Counted from the first letter of the stretch, positions 54,549 to 63,780 are shown. The stretch is 64,000 nt of DNA from Streptomyces sp. NBC_00271 (GCF_036178845.1 NZ_CP108071.1:62001-126000); one strand, 5' to 3'. Notes: generated from the letters alone by a model not told the origin. Numbers and translations are program-made.

Positions 54549-55481
54549 GTGCCTCAGAATAAGGTCACAGGATCAAGGTCCAGGGGACACGAAAGCTCGA
54601 GTGACGACGAATCCTGGCATTCCGGAAGTTCTTCAAGCTCTTACTACTCGGTCAGGACCACGGGCTCGGGGCGAAGTTCCGATCGATCCAGTGTGGACAT
54701 CAGCGACTCCCTTGTAGTGGGACCGGAAGCGCCTCATGATCTCCGATTCTACCTGCACACCAACCAGCAGTTCTACTCTGCGTCTTCGTCCGACACGGAA
54801 TTGAACGCGGTAGAGAGGTGGAGTGCAAGCCGGAAGCAGTGGGTGAGCGACCGTGATGCCTTCGTCAAGGGTATTCTACTCAAGGCGATTCCGTACATTC
54901 TGCAGGGCGCAGGCCGCGCCGTTGCAGGAAAGGTTGGAAATGCCATGTATGTCGCGGGGCAAGCAGCGCAAGGAATTGAACCTGCCATCAACGCGGCGTC
55001 TCAAGCCTATAAGGCATACCGGGGGGACCGGGATTTCAATGCGTTGGGCTTTGCGGGGAATGTCGCGCAGCTAGCTGGTGCCGGCGTCCGGGCGGCCGGC
55101 GCATACGGTGGATTCCCAGCACATACAGGTTACAGTCTTCAGGCTGGTGGCAACCTCGCGGTCGCCGCTGGTGGGGTCACTGCCAGTTTCCCTGGACCTC
55201 CTCCCCGCCATCCGCAGACGCCCGCTTCCGGCAGTCGGGCAGCTGGGCATACTGCACCTGCAGCGGCAAGTAGCACCCAGCAGCGACCAGTGCCCGCTTC
55301 AGTGAGCTGGGCGGCTGGGCATGCTCCACCTGCAGCGGTACATAGGAGTCAGCAGGGCCTACGACCAGAGGGTGACCGAGCCCGCGTGCGCCGTTCACAG
55401 AATTGGGGGTCGCTGGTGCCCGGTTCGCAGCCGCCAACTTATGCCACGTCTACGTCAGTCTCGAAGCGTGGTGGCCACTGA
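54549..55481 (+). CDS. Ser-rich / Gly-Ala-rich protein, family member 2
   Basis: 310 aa from GTG 54549 (GGAAGGA upstream). Charged Ser-rich start with SGSSSSSYYSVRTTGSGRSS, a W-containing block (NAVERWSASRKQWVSDRDAF), a Gly/Ala-rich apolar middle (about 120-215: IPYILQGAGRAVAGKVGNAM YVAGQAAQG, AYRGDRDFNALGFAGNVAQL, LQAGGNLAVAAGG), and a tail with two copies of a PxS(x)SxAAGHxxPAA repeat. The layout matches the protein at 51443 element by element (SSSSxYYSxRT, WSxxxKxW, QGxGxxV...YxAGxxAxG, NLQ/AGG). More A/T-rich than neighbours at its start. Function unknown; a pair of exported or surface proteins is one possibility. Confidence 0.78.
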   Translation: MPQNKVTGSRSRGHESSSDDESWHSGSSSSSYYSVRTTGSGRSSDRSSVDISDSLVVGPEAPHDLRFYLHTNQQFYSASSSDTELNAVERWSASRKQWVSDRDAFVKGILLKAIPYILQGAGRAVAGKVGNAMYVAGQAAQGIEPAINAASQAYKAYRGDRDFNALGFAGNVAQLAGAGVRAAGAYGGFPAHTGYSLQAGGNLAVAAGGVTASFPGPPPRHPQTPASGSRAAGHTAPAAASSTQQRPVPASVSWAAGHAPPAAVHRSQQGLRPEGDRARVRRSQNWGSLVPGSQPPTYATSTSVSKRGGH

Positions 55482-55608
55482 GCTATGGGTTCCACACCAT
55501 CCTGCGTGTGATGAGGTCAGCATTGCCATACCCCGGTGAGCAGGCCGCCACCTGATCAGCTTTGTGCCCGTCTTCGGCTGAAGGCGGGCACAAGGGTGTT
55601 CGATTCGG

Positions 55609-55763
55609 TCATCGCCACGGCTGACGGGGAGACGTGCCACGGCGTGGCCAGGGCTGACGAGCTCGTGCACGGTAGGCAGTGAGGCGTCGAAGACGGCAGC
55701 GGGTTGCGGTGTTCATGGGCTGCTGTGCCGACGCCAGGTCCGCGATCCGATCGGACAGCAGTC
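55609..55763 (-). pseudogene. 3' part of an unidentified minus-strand gene cut by IS3
   Basis: With the IS3 element and one GTC removed, the frame reads across the junction: VTGYLGRRERMSHSVQAIAG then LLSDRIADLASAQQPMNTAT. The upstream part lies at 57064-57200. The product is not recognised; only the continuity of the frame is evidence. Confidence 0.3.
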
Positions 55764-55837
55764 TGAGCTGAACCGGATTTTGTAGCGGCCCTGAAGCCAG
55801 GCATGATCGCCTCGGCAGATGGGAGAACACAGATCCG

Positions 55838-56149
55838 ATGCCTGCACCAAGGAAGTACCCGGACGAGCTGCGTGAGCGGGCTGTCCGCGAAGTCCAGACC
55901 TCCGGTCGACCGGTCGCCCACGTGGCCCGGGACCTCGGCATCCACAAGGAAGCATTGCGGGGCTGGGTCCGCCAGGCCGAAGCCGACCAGGGCAGCCGGC
56001 CCGACCTGCTGACCACCGCCGAGCGGACCGAACTCGCACAACTCCGCAAGGAAATAGCCGAGTTGCGGCGAGCCAACGAGATCCTCAAAGCCGCCTCGGT
56101 GTTTTTCGCGAAGGAGCTCGGCCAGCCCCGCACGAGGCAGACACAGTGA
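55838..56149 (+). CDS. IS3 element OrfA
   Basis: 103 aa. HTH of OrfA type (YPDELRERAVREVQTSGRPV, HVARDLGIHKEALRGWVRQA) and the coiled LAQLRKEIAELRRANEILKA that mediates multimerisation. Its stop overlaps the OrfB GTG (GTGA), suggesting translational coupling; frameshifting at the upstream TTTTTC is another possibility. Confidence 0.88.
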   Translation: MPAPRKYPDELRERAVREVQTSGRPVAHVARDLGIHKEALRGWVRQAEADQGSRPDLLTTAERTELAQLRKEIAELRRANEILKAASVFFAKELGQPRTRQTQ

Positions 56150-57023
56150 TCAACCACCTCCGCGACGACTTCGGGGTCGAGCCGGTGTGCCGGGAACTGG
56201 ACCTGCCGGTCTCGGCATACAACGCCCGCCGCAGGCGGCCCGCATCCGCCCGGCACCTGCGTGACGAACGGCTCATCGAGCACATCCGCCGTATCCACGC
56301 GGCCTCTGGGGAGACCTACGGAGTCCGGCGCGTCCACCGCCAGCTGCGACGCGAAGGCGTGCACGCCGCCCGGTGCACCGTCGAACGGCTGATGCGCGAA
56401 GGCGGCCTGGAAGGCGTCATCCGCGGACAGCGGCGCCGCACCACTGTCCCCGAGCCGTCCGCACCCAGGCCACCGGACCTGGTCAACCGCCAGTTCGAAG
56501 CCCATCGTCCGAACCAGCTCTGGGTCGCCGACCTCACCTATATCCGCACCTGGTCAGGCTGGGTCTACGTCGCCTTCGTCCTGGACGTGTACTCGCGCGT
56601 GATCGTCGGGTGGCAGCTCGCCACCCACATGCGCACCGATCTCCCGCTGGACGCCCTGGAGATGGCACTGTGGCGGCGTGGCATCAAGAAGGGCTCGGGC
56701 CTGATTCATCACAGTGATCGCGGTTCCCAAGGCGTATCCATCCGCTACAGCGAACGGCTGTTGGAAGCGGGCGCGAGCGCGTCAGTCGGCTCCGTCGCCG
56801 ACAGCTACGACAACGCCACGGCTGAGGACCTCAACGGCTCTTTCAAGACCGAGCTGATCGAGCACCAGGGCCCATGGCGAGACGCTGACCTGGTCGAACA
56901 CGCGGTCGTCCAGTGGGTCGGCTGGTACAACACCGAGCGCCTGCACTCCGCCTCGACTACGTCCCACCCGAGGAATTCGAAGCCGCGTACTACCGTTCCC
57001 TGGCCACCTCGAACGCCACCTGA
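56146..57023 (+). pseudogene. IS3 element OrfB, DDE transposase with C-terminal frameshift
   Basis: Integrase core with WVADLTYIRTWSGWVYVAFV, LIHHSDRGSQGVSIRYSERL and SYDNATAEDLNGSFKTELIE giving the DDE residues. After NTERLHSA (about 56950) one base is missing: the reading frame runs on as STTSHPRNSK to 57165, while the expected ending LDYVPPEEFEAAYYRSLATS NAT and stop (57021-57023) is in the next frame. The catalytic core is intact, so activity may be reduced, not necessarily abolished. Confidence 0.85.
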
Positions 57024-57364
57024 AGACACTCAAACCGGCCGCTACGAAACTCGAGTCAGCTCAGTCCGGCGATGGCCTGGACGCTGTGACTCATGCGCTC
57101 TCGGCGACCGAGGTAGCCGGTCACGCTGGCAATACGGGCACCTGGCAGACCACTTGGCGCTGTGAGACCTGGCGCCGGCAGGGACCGAGCAAGGCAATCA
57201 CGTACAGCATCTACGGCATCGCCGCGCACGCCGGCTGGGCCGGCGTCGTCGGAGGTGCAGCAGATCCGGCAAGAGAGAGACGGGGTGGTGCTGGGCCCGG
57301 CGAACGGGCCGCGGCCGTCGGCGGCACCTTCCCGCCCGGTCATCGCGGCGTCCTGAGGTGACGG

Positions 57365-58171
57365 TCACTCTCGCTGACGGAAGCGCGCGCCGGCCAACGG
57401 TGCGAAGACGGCCGTAATCCCCGCGGACCACATCAGCACGATCAGCGCAGGGTGGCCGACAGGCCCGCCGTTGATCAGGTTCCGGCTGGTATCGGCCAGC
57501 GCCGACAACGGATTGAACTGTGTAAAGGTCTGCAGCCAGTCCGGCATGGTCCGGGGGGGAGCAAAGATCGAACTGCCGAACTGAAGAGGCACTGCGACGA
57601 TCACAATCAGGCCTTGAACTGATTGAGGAGTCCGCGCGACCATGCCGAGGAACAAGGATATCCAGAGAACCGCGGCAGCGAATACCAAGTTCAGCGAAAT
57701 GGCCCCCAACAAGCCGAGCGGTCCTGCGGGTACGTCCAGGCCGATGACCATGGCGAGACAGAGCAGGATCGAAAGCGAGAACAGGGCTCTGAGGAGTTCT
57801 GCAATCAGTTTGGCGAACAGTACCGAGGAGGGCGATATTGGCAGTGATCGAAGGCGGTCCACGATACCGTCGCGGAAGTCAGTACTCATTCCGCTGCCGG
57901 CGGACAAGGAGATATTAGTGGCCAGGACACCGAGCAGGCCCGGCACCAAATATTGCATGTACGCCTCCCGGGAGGAGGACATGGCGCCGCCGAACACGTA
58001 CACAAAGAGCACCGTGAAGACGACCGGCATCAGCACGGAATCGAGAAGCGACAGAGGGTCGTCTTTCACTCGCAGCAGATTTCGAAAAGTGAGGACTTGC
58101 GTGTGCCGCAGGTGGGCGCGTACATGGCCCCAGGACCCTTGCCACAGTGCTGTGATGCTCGGTGCGCTCAC
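57365..58171 (-). CDS. ABC-2 efflux permease, DrrB-like
   Basis: 268 aa; GTG 58171 overlaps the ATPase stop (GTGA). Six hydrophobic segments, e.g. LDSVLMPVVFTVLFVYVFGG, YLVPGLLGVLATNISLSAGS, LFSLSILLCLAMVIGLDV, LVFAAAVLWISLFLGMVA and the terminal VGHPALIVLMWSAGITAVFA P. The block DFRDGIVDRLRSLPISPSSV LFAKL is the conserved EAA-like loop of the DrrB/ABC-2 class. With the ATPase it forms a drug or metabolite exporter. Confidence 0.9.
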   Translation of the reverse strand: MSAPSITALWQGSWGHVRAHLRHTQVLTFRNLLRVKDDPLSLLDSVLMPVVFTVLFVYVFGGAMSSSREAYMQYLVPGLLGVLATNISLSAGSGMSTDFRDGIVDRLRSLPISPSSVLFAKLIAELLRALFSLSILLCLAMVIGLDVPAGPLGLLGAISLNLVFAAAVLWISLFLGMVARTPQSVQGLIVIVAVPLQFGSSIFAPPRTMPDWLQTFTQFNPLSALADTSRNLINGGPVGHPALIVLMWSAGITAVFAPLAGARFRQRE

Positions 58172-59202
58172 GAAGCCAGCCCCCCTTTCTCTTTCGGTCG
58201 ATGCCCGTTACTGCCGGCAACCTTCCCCAAGGGTTCACCGTACTCGCTGGTCAGAGTGAGGAACACTTCGTCCAACGTGGGAGCACGGCTTTCTATACTG
58301 TGGACGGAGAACCCTGCCGACGCGATTACCCGGATTACAGCCGACATTTGTTCGTCGCCCTTCACCGGCACCGAAAGCAAGCATTGGTCCAGGTCGACCC
58401 GGACCTCGACCACTTTTGATGCGATCAAATACCGGTGCAGGGTGATGAGTTCGGAGTAGGAAACCGGCTGGATCACCATTGATTGGCCACCCAGTTGTGC
58501 CTTCAGCATGTCCAGAGTGCCAACGACCACCACGCTGCCGTGCTTCATGACAGTCAAAGCCTGGGCAAGTTTCTCGGCTTCCTCCATGTACTGTGTCGTG
58601 AGAAGTACGGCGGTCCCGGAGGCCGCGATATCGCGTATCTCGTCCCAGAGCTCATTGCGCGTCCGAGGATCCAGTCCCGTCGACGGTTCGTCGAGAAAGA
58701 GAACCTGAGGGCGGCCCACCATGCCTGCAGCGAGATCCAGGCGACGACGCATACCGCCGGAGTACGTCCTGGCCACGCGGTGAGCCGATTGCATAAGATC
58801 GAGCCACTCCAGCAACTCGTATGCGCGAGCACGAGCTCGCTTACGAGACATGTCGAGCAACCTGCCGATCAGGTAAAGATTTTGGAATCCGGAGAGGTGG
58901 TCGTCCACAGAGGCATACTGACCCGTGAGGCCGATGGCGCGACGCACCTTTCCTGCCTCGGAGGTTATGTCGTGCCCTGCCACGAACGCACTACCGGCGT
59001 CCAACCTGAGCAACGTGGAGAGGGCCCGGACAAGCGTTGTCTTGCCAGCTCCGTTAGGGCCGAGGACGCCATGGACTGTCCCAGGTGCGATAGTCAGGTC
59101 CAAGCCGTTCAACGCGGTGAACTTGCCAAACCTCTTTATTAAGCCGCGAGCGACAACACCTTCGGTTCCCGTGGCTTCGCGTGTCTCGAGTTGCGGCGCC
59201 AT
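58168..59202 (-). CDS. ABC efflux ATPase, DrrA-like
   Basis: 344 aa from ATG 59202. Walker A LGPNGAGKTT, Q-loop TGQYASVDDHLSGFQN, signature YSGGMRRRLDLAAGM, Walker B VLFLDEPSTGLD, H-loop position LLTTQYMEEAEKLA with Gln in place of His, as in many DrrA-type proteins. C-terminal DUF4162-like region (YLIASKVVEVRVDLDQCLLS, PTLDEVFLTLT). This class exports anthracyclines and other metabolites. The next gene upstream is the unrelated DUF2332 gene. Confidence 0.9.
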   Translation of the reverse strand: MAPQLETREATGTEGVVARGLIKRFGKFTALNGLDLTIAPGTVHGVLGPNGAGKTTLVRALSTLLRLDAGSAFVAGHDITSEAGKVRRAIGLTGQYASVDDHLSGFQNLYLIGRLLDMSRKRARARAYELLEWLDLMQSAHRVARTYSGGMRRRLDLAAGMVGRPQVLFLDEPSTGLDPRTRNELWDEIRDIAASGTAVLLTTQYMEEAEKLAQALTVMKHGSVVVVGTLDMLKAQLGGQSMVIQPVSYSELITLHRYLIASKVVEVRVDLDQCLLSVPVKGDEQMSAVIRVIASAGFSVHSIESRAPTLDEVFLTLTSEYGEPLGKVAGSNGHRPKEKGGLAS

Positions 59203-59343
59203 GGTCAGAATTCGTCTCCTAGAACTGAATAAGCAACCGAGTTTTCGATGCATGAATCCCGCATAAGTGAGCTCGAAGCTCCTGTGACCCCTAGCGGCGA
59301 TATGCCGCCAAGGCTCACAGGCGCCTGGGCTGCGCGTCGTGGT

Positions 59344-60309
59344 TCAGGAGTAAACCGTCAGTTGGAGTCGCGGGGGAAGGGTCCATGCATGAGGCTCGCA
59401 TGCCGCCCTGGCCAGGCTCATCCTCTGAGCGGCACTGCTGAGGATCCCCTCGATTTCGTGCTGTTGCTGCGCGCTGAGATAGCACCAGAAGAAGCTGTGC
59501 CACACGACTGTGTACACCGAGGGATCACTTGGTGCCTGCGCAAGTTCATTGGCGAGCCAGGCCGCAGCGTCGGCCCTGTCGACCCGAGGACGTTCTTCGG
59601 CAGCCAGAGCCAGGGCATCGTCCAGCTCCATCTGATCGATCTCACGCTCAGGGGGGAGGAATGAGTGGAGAATCATGGTGTCTGCAGGGCTGCTCGGGTC
59701 GCGCGGTGCCAGGTCACAACCGGCACGCTCCACGATCTGCAACTCACCCGGCATACGGCCCGGCGTAGCCAGTCGAACGGCCGAGTGGCGGTCTCCCCAT
59801 TCCCAGCCGGGTCCGAACCATCGATAGCGGTCCACAAGCAGGTTCAGGCCGGCACAGGATCCCAGCTCGAGAAGCCTGACCCGGGATGCCGACAGTATGC
59901 CAAGCGCCTCAAGGAGCTGGGCTGCTCGGCTTGGATGGTGCTGTTGAACGGGACGGTCCAGTGCGTTACGGATCTCCTCGGGGTGCTCGAGGACTGCGCG
60001 AGTCACAAGCTCCCATGCCCGATGTGCATGCACGCACCAGTCCCTGCTGTCTTGCATCCGGTGGAGCAGGTCTCCTAGCTCGGGCGCGCGGCCCGCCAGG
60101 ATGAGCCAACGGACGCCGGCAAGAATCCGGATACCTGAGAGCGAGGCGGTGGCGTTCGGGTGATCGGCTATCGCACGGCTGATGCGACCGTGTTCTTCAA
60201 TATCATCGGTCACGCGCGAGAGCAGAAAAGAAGTAACAGGTGCGTACTGAGTAAGGCTGGCGGTCATCGCCCGCAGCTCAAGAATGTTCTGGTCCTGCGC
60301 TTGTGTCAC
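59344..60309 (-). CDS. DUF2332 family protein
   Basis: 321 aa from GTG 60309. Family features: YAPVTSFLLSRVTDDIEEHG at the N-terminus, LLHRMQDSRDWCVHAHRAWE, the glycine loop VRLLELGSCAGLNLLVDRYR W similar to an SAM-binding motif I, IVERAGCDLAPRDPSSPAD and VYTVVWHSFFWCYLSAQQQH EI. DUF2332 proteins look like degenerate methyltransferases; the reaction is not known to me. About 140 bases upstream of the efflux genes on the same strand, so it could be co-expressed with DrrAB. Confidence 0.82.
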   Translation of the reverse strand: MTQAQDQNILELRAMTASLTQYAPVTSFLLSRVTDDIEEHGRISRAIADHPNATASLSGIRILAGVRWLILAGRAPELGDLLHRMQDSRDWCVHAHRAWELVTRAVLEHPEEIRNALDRPVQQHHPSRAAQLLEALGILSASRVRLLELGSCAGLNLLVDRYRWFGPGWEWGDRHSAVRLATPGRMPGELQIVERAGCDLAPRDPSSPADTMILHSFLPPEREIDQMELDDALALAAEERPRVDRADAAAWLANELAQAPSDPSVYTVVWHSFFWCYLSAQQQHEIEGILSSAAQRMSLARAACEPHAWTLPPRLQLTVYS

Positions 60310-61121
60310 GCGCTACTCCCCAAAAGAATGGGTCTCGGCATCCCGTCGGCACTTCTGACGGCCAATTATGCCAGGAGGAGGAAGAAGATAGAATCAGGGA
60401 CACGGAAGGGGCCGACACCGGACTGTCGGCAACTCGCTCTCGGTCACCTGGCTCTCGGTCACCTGGCCGACACGATAGCGGCGTGATCGAGCTTACGCAA
60501 TTCATTCTGCCCGCATCAGCTGGCCCCTATGTACAGTCATCAGGCAGAGCCTCCAAGGGCAGAAAAAAATGGCCCTTGGGCTTTCCTGCACAGACCAGCA
60601 GCCGCCCCTTCACGCTTTCCAAAATTGCGGGCCGCCTCGTACTACGCGCACATCCGGTAAGTAGTTCACCAGATTCCGAGTCGTCGCCGGGCGATGGGTA
60701 CTCACCCGGCACTTTCGGTGACCTCGCCGCCCTCACCGGTCCAGTCCAGCAGTCCAGTCAGTCGGGACGAAACGGATCCAGGGCCTCGACGACCGCGCGA
60801 TGACCACCAGGCTTGCAGTCGGCAGAGGGACCTGATGGGTCACGCAGAACGCTCTCCCATCTGCTCTGAATCGGGTGCGCTCCTGACATCAGTGGCGTTC
60901 GAAGCAGGCATGAAGGTCCCCTTCATCGCGATCATCGACTTGCTTTGACGACGTGTGTGAGGGACAGGAGGTTCAGATACCAGGTCAGCTGCCACCGGGA
61001 TCGGGGCGCACGCGCCACCTCCCTGCGCCCCACGTCCTCGCCCCTCGGCCGTCCCGCCGCGTGCCCAGCAGGCCGTACGTGCCGCGGGCGGACGACCGAC
61101 TCCCCCGCTGGAGAAGAAGCC
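60310..61121. other. Gene-poor stretch before ISAs1
   Basis: About 810 bases without a convincing gene on either strand. It includes a 15-bp tandem duplication (60437-60466) and the left target duplication of the ISAs1 element. Confidence 0.4.
60437..60466. repeat. 15-bp tandem duplication
   Basis: CTCTCGGTCACCTGG occurs twice in direct succession. Confidence 0.85.
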
Positions 61122-61218
61122 CAGGGGCATTGCGTGATGAGGATTGGTCCGGGTTCGCCGGTCTCGCGGGTGACGTGCCGTCATGTCCGCTGTGTGGCAA
61201 GGAACCCCGCAGAGTAGA

Positions 61219-61284
61219 GCAGGCACGGTGCTGGTGATCATGTGGTTGTCGAGACCCATGAGAACCGAGCGAGACCGTGCCTGC
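61219..61284 (+). promoter_or_regulatory. Inverted repeat enclosing the ISAs1 start codon
   Basis: GCAGGCACGGT (61219-61229) is repeated inverted as ACCGTGCCTGC (61274-61284), and the second arm contains the GTG start (61277). In read-through mRNA the arms could pair and hide the start. Confidence 0.5.
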
Positions 61285-62481
61285 CCGAACATCATCGCCC
61301 ATCCCTTCCGCACTGGAGCAACTGGGCTCCCTGACCGATCCGCTCACCTCAAGTGATGTCGTTGACCTGCGATGTTTCCTGATCCTGGTCGCTGATCCCC
61401 GCGATGCGCGAGGACTGCGCTATCCGGCCCTCGCGTTGCTGTGCGCAGCCGTCTCGGCGGTGCTGACCGTGGCTCGCTCGCTCATCGCGATCGGCGAGTG
61501 GATCACGGATGCCCCACAGCACGTGCTGGGTGTCCTCGGCTTCGCCGTCGACCCGCTTACCGGTCTGCGGCCGGTGCCGCACGCCGCAACCGTGCGCCGC
61601 CTGCTGCAGCGCGTGGACGGTGACGCGCTGGACGCGGCGATCAGCGCATATCTGCAGGCCAGAACGCTGCCCCCGATCAAGCCTGAGGCGCAGAAGGCGC
61701 CAGTGCGACGGGTGATCGCGGTCGACGGCAAAGTGGTCCGCGGATCGCGAACCGCAACAGCCGCGGCGATCCAGCTGCTGGCGGCGATGGATCACCACGG
61801 CGTGGTCCTGGCCCAGCGACAGGTCGCCTCCAAGAGCAACGAGATCCCCGCCTTCGCACCGTTGCTGGACGGTCTCGGGCTGGAGAACACGGTGGTGACC
61901 GTCGACGCCCTGCACACCCAGCACGACCACGGGGCCTATCTGACCAGTCGCGGCGCGCACTACGTGGCCGTCGTGAAGAAGAACCATCCGGGCCTGTACG
62001 CCCAGGTCGGGAAGCTGCCCTGGCGGGACATCCCGCTCGGGCACCGCACGCGCGACCACGCACACCACCGCGACGAGATCCGCCGGCTCAAGGTCGCCGC
62101 GTTCCGCCACATCGACTACCCCGGCGCCCGCCAGGCGATCCAAGTCGTGCGGTGGCGACGCGACTTGAGCACCGGGAAGCTGACCATCGAGCGCGTCAAC
62201 CTGATCACCAGCCTGAGCGTCTTCGACGCCACCTGCACCGAGCTCGCCACCTGGGTCAGAGGCCACTGGGGTATCGAGAACCTCCTGCACCACGTGCGAG
62301 ACCGCACGTTCCGCGAGGACGACTCCAAGGTCCGCACCGGCAACCTGCCCCGCACCATGGCCTCCCTGCGCAACCTCGCCATCAGCGTCTTCCGCCAAGA
62401 CGGTCGACCAACATCGCCGCCGCCCTCCGCCACACCGGCCGCACCTACCACCGGCCCCTACGAGCCCTCGGTCTCACGTGA
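61277..62481 (+). pseudogene. ISAs1-family transposase with C-terminal frameshift
   Basis: About 400 aa from GTG 61277. ISAs1/DDE_Tnp_1-associated N-terminus (DPRDARGLRYPALALLCAAV), catalytic blocks RRVIAVDGKVVRGSRTATA, VVTVDALHTQHDHGAYL and HWGIENLLHHVRDRTFREDD, then MASLRNLAISVFRQDG. After this the ORF runs on as RPTSPPPSAT to 62512, while the expected ending TNIAAALRHTGRTYHRPLRA LGLT with a stop at 62481 is in another frame. The frameshift removes only the last ~25 native residues. Confidence 0.85.
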
Positions 62482-62619
62482 CGAACCCGGACAGATCTCG
62501 ATCACGCAATGACCCTGAGAAGAAGCCGCGGGCAGGTTCGTCGAGTTCGGTCCGGCCGCGTACCGCAGGCCGCGGGCCCGGAAGCGGGCGAGGTCGCCCT
62601 CACGCGGCTGACGGCCTTG

Positions 62620-62740
62620 CGGGTCCGGACGGAGCGGACGCCGTCCAGATAGTCGATCGCTCGTTGTTGTGGGGCGCCGATGTTCGCGCCGCCATCGGCC
62701 CGCAAAGCCTGCCCGGTGACAAAGGGGAAGGACTGTGGCT
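62620..62740 (-). pseudogene. SDR oxidoreductase C-terminal relic
   Basis: SFPFVTGQALRADGGANIGA PQQ resembles the TGQxLxxDGG ending of short-chain dehydrogenases. No other SDR motif is attached; low confidence. Confidence 0.3.
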
Positions 62741-62904
62741 CGGTGTGGACCGTTCCGATCGGGGTGTGGCCCCTTCCTGCCGGCTGCTCTGCCTGTTCCC
62801 CTGGATGTTGCACCCCGCTGATCGAACGCCGGTGCGTCGTCGTTTCTCCCAGTGCCGTGGTCCGGCCCGCAGGGCGAGGTGCGGCTGTTGTCCGCCGGGG
62901 AGGT

Positions 62905-63699
62905 TCAGAGGGTCTTGATGAGGCCGCCGTCGATGGTGAAGTCGGCGCCCGTGATGTTGCCGGCTCGGTCGCTGGCCAGCATGAGGACGAGGTCGGCGAC
63001 TTCCTCGGGGCGGGTGAAGCGGCCGGTTGCGAAGCCGCCAGCGCCGGCGATGATCTCGTCGACGGCCGTGTCGTGGTCCACCCCCAAGGCGGACGCAACC
63101 TGGTCCGCCAGCCCGCCCTCGCCTACCCACATGTCCGTGGACACCGGGCCGGGAGCGACAGTGTTGACGCGTACGCCCTGGGGGCCGACTTCCTTGGACA
63201 GTGCCTTGGAGAAGTTGGTCAGGGCTGCCTTGGACGCGGTGTAGTCGATGATGCCGGGGTCGGGCAGGAAGGCGTTGACCGAGCTGATCGTCACGATTGC
63301 GCCATGGCTGGCCACCAGCGAAGGCAGAGCCGAGCGGCATGCCCGGACGGCGCTCATGAAGTTCGCGTTGAATGTGGTCAGCCAGTCCTCGTCGGTGACC
63401 GACAGGAACCCGTTCAACCGAGGGTGGAGGATGCCCACGTTGTTCACCAGGACGTCAATACCACCGAAGCGTTCCACAGCGGTTTCGACCAGTCGGTCGA
63501 CCCCATCGGCAGCCGCGAGGTCACCCGCCACGGGCACCAGGCCGTGAGATTCGGCGAGTCCCGCAAGTCCCGGCCCAGGCGTGCGGGCCCCGGCCACGAC
63601 GTAAGCGCCTTCCTCCGCGAAAGCACGGGCGATTGCCAGGCCGATGCCCCGGCTCGCGCCGGTGACAACTACTGTCTTGTCCTTGAGGTGCAGGTCCAT
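62905..63699 (-). CDS. SDR-family oxidoreductase
   Basis: 264 aa from ATG 63699 (GAAAGAAG just upstream; the longer frame to 63729 has a poorer start). Classical short-chain dehydrogenase: cofactor motif VTGASRGIGLA (about 10-20), VNNVG, catalytic Ser in TISSVNA, YTASK for the catalytic Tyr/Lys, and the terminal ITGADFTIDGGLI. NAD(P)-dependent reduction or oxidation of an unknown substrate, cytoplasmic. A TetR-type regulator gene lies just upstream on the same strand, a common pairing for SDR genes. Confidence 0.9.
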   Translation of the reverse strand: MDLHLKDKTVVVTGASRGIGLAIARAFAEEGAYVVAGARTPGPGLAGLAESHGLVPVAGDLAAADGVDRLVETAVERFGGIDVLVNNVGILHPRLNGFLSVTDEDWLTTFNANFMSAVRACRSALPSLVASHGAIVTISSVNAFLPDPGIIDYTASKAALTNFSKALSKEVGPQGVRVNTVAPGPVSTDMWVGEGGLADQVASALGVDHDTAVDEIIAGAGGFATGRFTRPEEVADLVLMLASDRAGNITGADFTIDGGLIKTL

Positions 63700-63780
63700 G
63701 ATGACTTCTTTCTGGATTGAATAATCCACAGAGTGAGGTGGGAGGAGTCGGTCGGGAGCGGAATGCAGCCAGCCGGCCGC

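Larger units (their letters stand above)
55764..57063 (+). mobile_element. IS3-family element with 3-bp TSD
   Basis: 1300 bp. Inverted repeats: left TGAGCTGAACCGGATTTTGT then AGCGGCC; right (reverse strand) TGAGCTGACTCGAGTTTCGT then AGCGGCC. Target duplication GTC at 55761-55763 and 57064-57066. Confidence 0.88.
61122..62517 (+). mobile_element. ISAs1-family element with 10-bp TSD
   Basis: 1396 bp. Left end CAGGGGCATTGCGTGATGAG and right end (reverse strand) CAGGGTCATTGCGTGATCGA share long similarity, continuing to GTCCGGGTTCG. AGAAGAAGCC is repeated exactly at 61112-61121 and 62518-62527. Confidence 0.92.

Noticed and set aside
51443..55481. Toxin-immunity or type VII secretion pair
   Set aside because: No WxG motif, toxin domain or signal peptide could be found in the two Ser-rich proteins; they are left as an unknown family.
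57024..57165. C-terminal extension of the second IS3 OrfB
   Set aside because: It is produced by a one-base frameshift and runs past the terminal inverted repeat into flanking DNA.
60527..60736. Small minus-strand ORF upstream of ISAs1
   Set aside because: No start signal, no recognisable motif and no neighbour relation.
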